From Actinomycetota bacterium (GTDB taxonomy: Bacteria; Actinomycetota; Coriobacteriia; Anaerosomatales; D1FN1-002): 6,321 bases of DNA. The translations under genes were made by a program, and so were the position numbers. Every line of letters begins with the position of its first letter. The first letter of the stretch is position 1. A model generated the notes under the pieces. It searched no databases. It saw only the letters and a list, made by a program, of their open reading frames with translations, and was not told the DNA's origin. The stretch is from contig VAUM01000098.1 of assembly GCA_005774595.1 (NCBI GenBank), forward strand, positions 1 through 6,321, written 5' to 3'. Positions 4,592 to 6,321 of the stretch are shown here, in pieces.

Positions 4592-6321
4592 CTACTCCCG
4601 CTCCTCGGCGACGACGGCGCCGTCGCTCACGCCGAGGCGGACCAGGCGCACCTCGCCGAGCGGCGGCAAGGCCACCTTCGCGAGCACGAGCCCCGACACG
4701 AGGTCCTCGGTGTAGTGCTCGACCTCGATGAGGTCCGACAGCTTCGACGTCTCTTTGAGCAGCAGGTCGACCACGCCATCGTCCCACGTGATCTTGAGCC
4801 CGCGCTTCTCGAAGCGCTGCGTCACCTTCGGCAGAACGGAATCGCGCAGGTAGACATCCTTGCTCGCATCGGTCACGGCGACGAGGTCCGAGAGCACCAT
4901 GTCCATCTGCCGGCACAGCGCCCGCCCGAGGACCGCCTCGGCCAGTGCGGCCGCATCGGTCGCCACGCGCTCAGGCGCGTCGCCCCTGCCGAAGACCGAG
5001 CCCAGGGGGACCTTCCGCGCCTCGGGCGTATCCGCCGAGACGGGCACGAGGACCACGGCGTCGCTCAGGTAGTAGCGGCCGCCCGCGCTGTCCTCGATGA
5101 AGCCCTGCGCGAGCCCGTTGGCGAGCACCTCGCCGACGACCGCGTGGCACACGTCGGCGCCCTCGACCACGACGACGGTGCACGGGGTGACCGCGAGCTC
5201 GTGGATGGGCAGCGCGCCGCCGAAGCCGATGTAGCCCGGCGGCGGACCGATGAGCGAGTTGACGGACTCCTCGTCGCGCATCTGGTTGAGGTCCAAGTCC
5301 AGGATCCGGTCGGGCGAATCGAACAGCGCGCGGGACAGCGCACGCGCGATCTCGACGGTGTGCATCGCCGCGTCTCCGACGAGCGCGGCCACGAGATTCG
5401 GCCGGCACGCGTCGACGTCGAGCGCGTTCAAGGTCGTGTTCAGGCGCCCGATCACCTTCTCCGCAGACGCCGTGTCCGCCACGCCGAGCGCCGCGAACTC
5501 CTTGCGCAGGCGCGTGAGCGCCTCGGCCGGCGGGAGCGGGTGTCCGGCGAGGCGCGAGGTGACCTCGCTGGCGTTCTCGGTCGTCACGGCCGTCTCACCG
5601 CCTGCAACGGCGTGTGCGACCACCTGCTCGAGCAGGTCGAGCGCCTTGTCGGGGAAGGTGCGCGAGCGCAGATACTCGTCGGCGAAGTTCACGAGGCCTG
5701 ACAGGATGTCGTCGCTGACCTCGACACCTCGCTTGTCCTTGAGCGCGTCGCGGCGCAGCTTCAGCACCTCGAGCGCTTGCTCCGGGCCCATCTCCTTCAC
5801 GGGGATCGGCTGGAAGCGCCGTGACAGCGCCTTGTCCTGCTGGATGTGACGCCGGTACTCGTCGTCCGTGGTCGCGGCGATGACGGCGATCTCACCGCGG
5901 GCGAGCGTGGGCTTGAGCATGTCGGCCATGCCGCCCTGCGACCCGCCCGCGCCCATGACGGTGTGCGCCTCGTCGATGAAGAGGATCACGTCGGGCTGGG
6001 ACGCCTCGGCGATGATCTTGCGCATCCGCTCCTCGAAACTGCCGACGAGGCTCGTGCCGCTGACGAGCGATGACGTCTCGATCGCGAGCACGCGCACGCC
6101 CTTGAGCAGCTCGGGGACATCCCCTGACGCGACCTTGCAGGCGAAGCCCTCGACGATGGCGGTCTTGCCGGAGCCGGCGGCGCCGATGAGCAGCGGGTTG
6201 CGCTTCTCGGTGCGGCAGAGCACCTCGACCACCGTCTGGATCTCGGCGTCGCGGCCGTAGATGCCACGGACGCGGCCCGAGCGCACATCGGCGGTCAGGT
6301 CGCGCCCGAACTGGTTGATGG
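4592..6321 (-). CDS. Clp/Hsp100-type AAA+ protein with degenerate second ATPase module (5' end outside window)
   Basis: The frame is open to the right edge; 575 residues are visible from the INQFGRDLT segment that begins the first AAA module of ClpA/B/C proteins. Numbering from Val codon 6286 as 1: module 1 has Walker A GAAGSGKT (35-42), Walker B ILFIDEAH (101-108), sensor-1 AATT (137-140) and arginine-finger SRRFQ (155-159), so ATP hydrolysis there is plausible. Its pore loop, KYRG in the family, reads SLVG (79-82). Module 2 has the family layout, including PPGYIGF (349-355), but Walker A is GDAAMHTV (304-311, no Lys) and Walker B VVVVEG (371-376, no Asp-Glu). The sensor-1 Asn and sensor-2 Arg are not evident. 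The linker between modules is short, with no ClpB-type coiled-coil middle domain. The stop is TAG, with a charged EERE tail. Possible roles are a remodelling scaffold or a regulated unfoldase with one working ring; substrate, partner protease and N-domain cannot be seen. Confidence 0.85.
   Translation of the reverse strand, partial: INQFGRDLTADVRSGRVRGIYGRDAEIQTVVEVLCRTEKRNPLLIGAAGSGKTAIVEGFACKVASGDVPELLKGVRVLAIETSSLVSGTSLVGSFEERMRKIIAEASQPDVILFIDEAHTVMGAGGSQGGMADMLKPTLARGEIAVIAATTDDEYRRHIQQDKALSRRFQPIPVKEMGPEQALEVLKLRRDALKDKRGVEVSDDILSGLVNFADEYLRSRTFPDKALDLLEQVVAHAVAGGETAVTTENASEVTSRLAGHPLPPAEALTRLRKEFAALGVADTASAEKVIGRLNTTLNALDVDACRPNLVAALVGDAAMHTVEIARALSRALFDSPDRILDLDLNQMRDEESVNSLIGPPPGYIGFGGALPIHELAVTPCTVVVVEGADVCHAVVGEVLANGLAQGFIEDSAGGRYYLSDAVVLVPVSADTPEARKVPLGSVFGRGDAPERVATDAAALAEAVLGRALCRQMDMVLSDLVAVTDASKDVYLRDSVLPKVTQRFEKRGLKITWDDGVVDLLLKETSKLSDLIEVEHYTEDLVSGLVLAKVALPPLGEVRLVRLGVSDGAVVAEERE

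Noticed and set aside
5611..6321. Possibility that the Clp-like gene is a plain ClpB chaperone
   Set aside because: There is no long coiled-coil middle domain between the modules, and the second module lacks its ATPase residues, so only the broader Clp/Hsp100 assignment is kept.

Overview
High-GC (roughly 70 percent G+C), gene-dense bacterial DNA in which every supported gene lies on the minus strand. The strong third-position GC bias, the frequent GTG starts and the long antisense open frames suggest an actinobacterial-type genome. The RACo-like iron-sulfur/ASKHA protein suggests an anaerobe with corrinoid-dependent methyl transfer, such as a member of the Coriobacteriia or a similar lineage. 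That taxonomic placement is inference; no rRNA or other marker is present.

In transcription order (high to low coordinates): (1) the 3'-terminal part of a Clp/Hsp100-type two-AAA protein (4592-6321, start outside the window). Its first ATPase module looks intact apart from the pore loop, and its second has lost the Walker A and Walker B residues. (2) A small three-helix membrane protein (4249-4518) overlapping by ATGA with (3) a membrane-anchored single-PAS protein with no output domain (3560-4252). (4) A ferredoxin-like plus ASKHA protein of the RACo/DUF4445 family (1873-3474), followed after 31 nt by (5) a lipoprotein (1173-1841) built of two copies of one roughly 72-residue unit. (6) A small two-helix membrane protein with a Cys/His/Met-rich exported loop (739-1083) and (7) the N-terminal 200 residues of a SafE/DsbD_2-type (COG2836) membrane protein (1-600, runs off the left edge).

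The genes fall into perhaps three functional blocks. The Clp-like protein, the small membrane protein and the PAS protein could form a sensing and remodelling cassette. The RACo-like protein and the duplicated lipoprotein look like one transcript. The Cys/His/Met-rich protein and the SafE-like protein look like a metal or thiol-redox pair. Promoter-like -10 hexamers, with weak or absent -35 boxes, lie before blocks starting at 4518 and 3474. No RNA gene, CRISPR array or mobile element is visible, and no gene-free stretch exceeds 140 bases.

The most unusual items are the Clp-like protein with a dead second ATPase ring and a changed first pore loop, and the internal duplication in the lipoprotein.
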